This document shows, piece after piece, positions 63,354 to 64,000 of a DNA stretch of 64,000 bases. Numbering within the stretch: position 1 is the stretch's first letter; every line of letters starts with the position of its first letter. The translations under genes and the position numbers were made by a program. The stretch spans positions 124,001 to 188,000 of the forward strand of contig JBLNBO010000033.1 of assembly GCA_050260055.1 (NCBI GenBank), given 5' to 3'. The stretch comes from JBLMYQ01 sp050260055 (GTDB lineage Bacteria > Bacillota > Clostridia > Acetivibrionales > UBA4821). Under the pieces are notes generated by a model, which did not search any database, was not told the DNA's origin, and saw only the letters and a program-made list of their open reading frames with translations.

Positions 63354-64000
63354 ATGAATGACTCAATTTCAAAGAAGGCTGTACGTACTAGTTATATTTT
63401 ATCAATAGCAGTATTCTCTATAACAATTTTACTTATAATTTTAGGATATAAGATAGACATGTTTACTACTTATGCAGGGGGCATTCTAACATTATCCGGA
63501 GGAATAATAATTAATATTATTTGCTTATATATTATACATATTAATGCCGACAAGAAAAAACAAGTTTATATTTCTAATACTATTCAATCTGAAATGACTA
63601 AGTTTAATGATTACACAAACCTTAATTCTAATTTATCCGAGGAAAGAAAAGCCGAGATAACAAAACAGCTAAAAACAGTTTACCCACATTTCGTTAACTT
63701 TAGGATAAAACAATTAGGCAAGACTCACAAAAAGCTTTGGAAAAAATACAAAAGAGCACCAAAACAATATGTACAGAATTGTGCATGGTCATCAATAAGT
63801 ACAACAAATTCGGAATTAGGTTATAGATTTGTTTTAGGTTTCAGAAATTATGGATGCAGTTTTTGGCGGCATGCTCCGTTTTATATCGGATGTTATAATT
63901 GCGGTTATTGTTCATCCATTCTACCGATTGTACGTCCAAAAGACCATGATTTGGAAATGCAGTTTGAAAATGCTTTAGCAGATGCATTAAAAGTAGGAAC
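63354..64000 (+). CDS. Membrane-anchored cysteine-motif protein, radical-SAM-like, 3' end outside window
   Basis: At least 215 residues, open to the right edge. Start: TAGGAGGAAATTTTAA before the ATG. Two membrane segments (about 13-33 and 42-61) are followed by a charged helical region and, near 165-190, GCSFWRHAPFYIGCYNCGYC, with three cysteines spaced CxxCxxC and another 12 residues before. That resembles cluster-binding motifs of atypical radical SAM proteins of the ELP3-like type. An N-terminal membrane anchor on such a protein is unusual. Identity needs the missing sequence. Confidence 0.5.
   Translation, partial: MNDSISKKAVRTSYILSIAVFSITILLIILGYKIDMFTTYAGGILTLSGGIIINIICLYIIHINADKKKQVYISNTIQSEMTKFNDYTNLNSNLSEERKAEITKQLKTVYPHFVNFRIKQLGKTHKKLWKKYKRAPKQYVQNCAWSSISTTNSELGYRFVLGFRNYGCSFWRHAPFYIGCYNCGYCSSILPIVRPKDHDLEMQFENALADALKVG

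Overview
The window is chromosomal DNA of low G+C from an anaerobic, spore-forming member of the Clostridia. Supporting signs are a tetracistronic GerA-type germinant-receptor operon, a flagellin gene with strong Gram-positive ribosome-binding sites, several ferredoxin-like and radical-SAM proteins, an ABC-F resistance-type ATPase, extracellular carbohydrate-related proteins and AT-rich intergenic DNA. Genus cannot be fixed from this sequence alone. No rRNA, tRNA, CRISPR array, insertion sequence or intact prophage was seen. Many start codons were moved downstream of the longest reading frame because a clear Shine-Dalgarno sequence sits inside that frame.

Layout. 1-12 kb: a partial CPBP membrane protease, then a minus-strand series: unknown lipoprotein-like/BlaR-tail-like protein, EFR1 ferredoxin-flavodoxin, RsgA, two zinc-ribbon membrane proteins flanking a secreted phospholipase C-like PKD protein, an ABC-F ATPase with an attenuator-like leader, and a lipid kinase. 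12-19 kb: MscL, then the plus-strand gerA-gerC-small 2TM gene-gerB operon followed by a phospholipase D-like gene, converging on mntP. 19-24 kb: GNAT acetyltransferase, alpha/beta hydrolase, TfoX C-terminal protein, flagellin, cysK, and a MerR regulator with its own 19-bp-spacer promoter. 24.6-31 kb: a giant secreted protein whose last 1,250 residues are a tandem helical repeat I do not recognise. 31-49 kb: Rieske oxidoreductase, VWA/solute-binding operon, voltage-gated K+ channel, a leaderless GH10-like protein, AsnRS, an orphan DNA methyltransferase, GH130, a MopE/X2 surface protein, a CAT-like acyltransferase and a GH77-like glucanotransferase. 48.8-52.3 kb: pheST.

52.5-59.4 kb is the most interesting region: an apparent single minus-strand operon encoding a radical SAM enzyme, TrpD-like and TrpC-like enzymes, a corrinoid adenosyltransferase (CobA/CobO type), a possible 38-residue peptide, a B12-binding-type radical SAM protein and a radical SAM/SPASM peptide-maturase-like protein. 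The trpDC pair has a sharply higher G+C content than its flanks and ends in an in-frame remnant of trpF from which the middle has been lost, so it looks captured from a tryptophan operon. The combination suggests a cobalamin-dependent peptide or indole-type modification pathway; the product is unknown.

60-64 kb: an ABM-fold protein, a region of structured repeats, an RlmD-type rRNA methyltransferase, a membrane protein of unknown function, and a membrane-anchored cysteine-motif (radical-SAM-like) gene that runs off the right edge.
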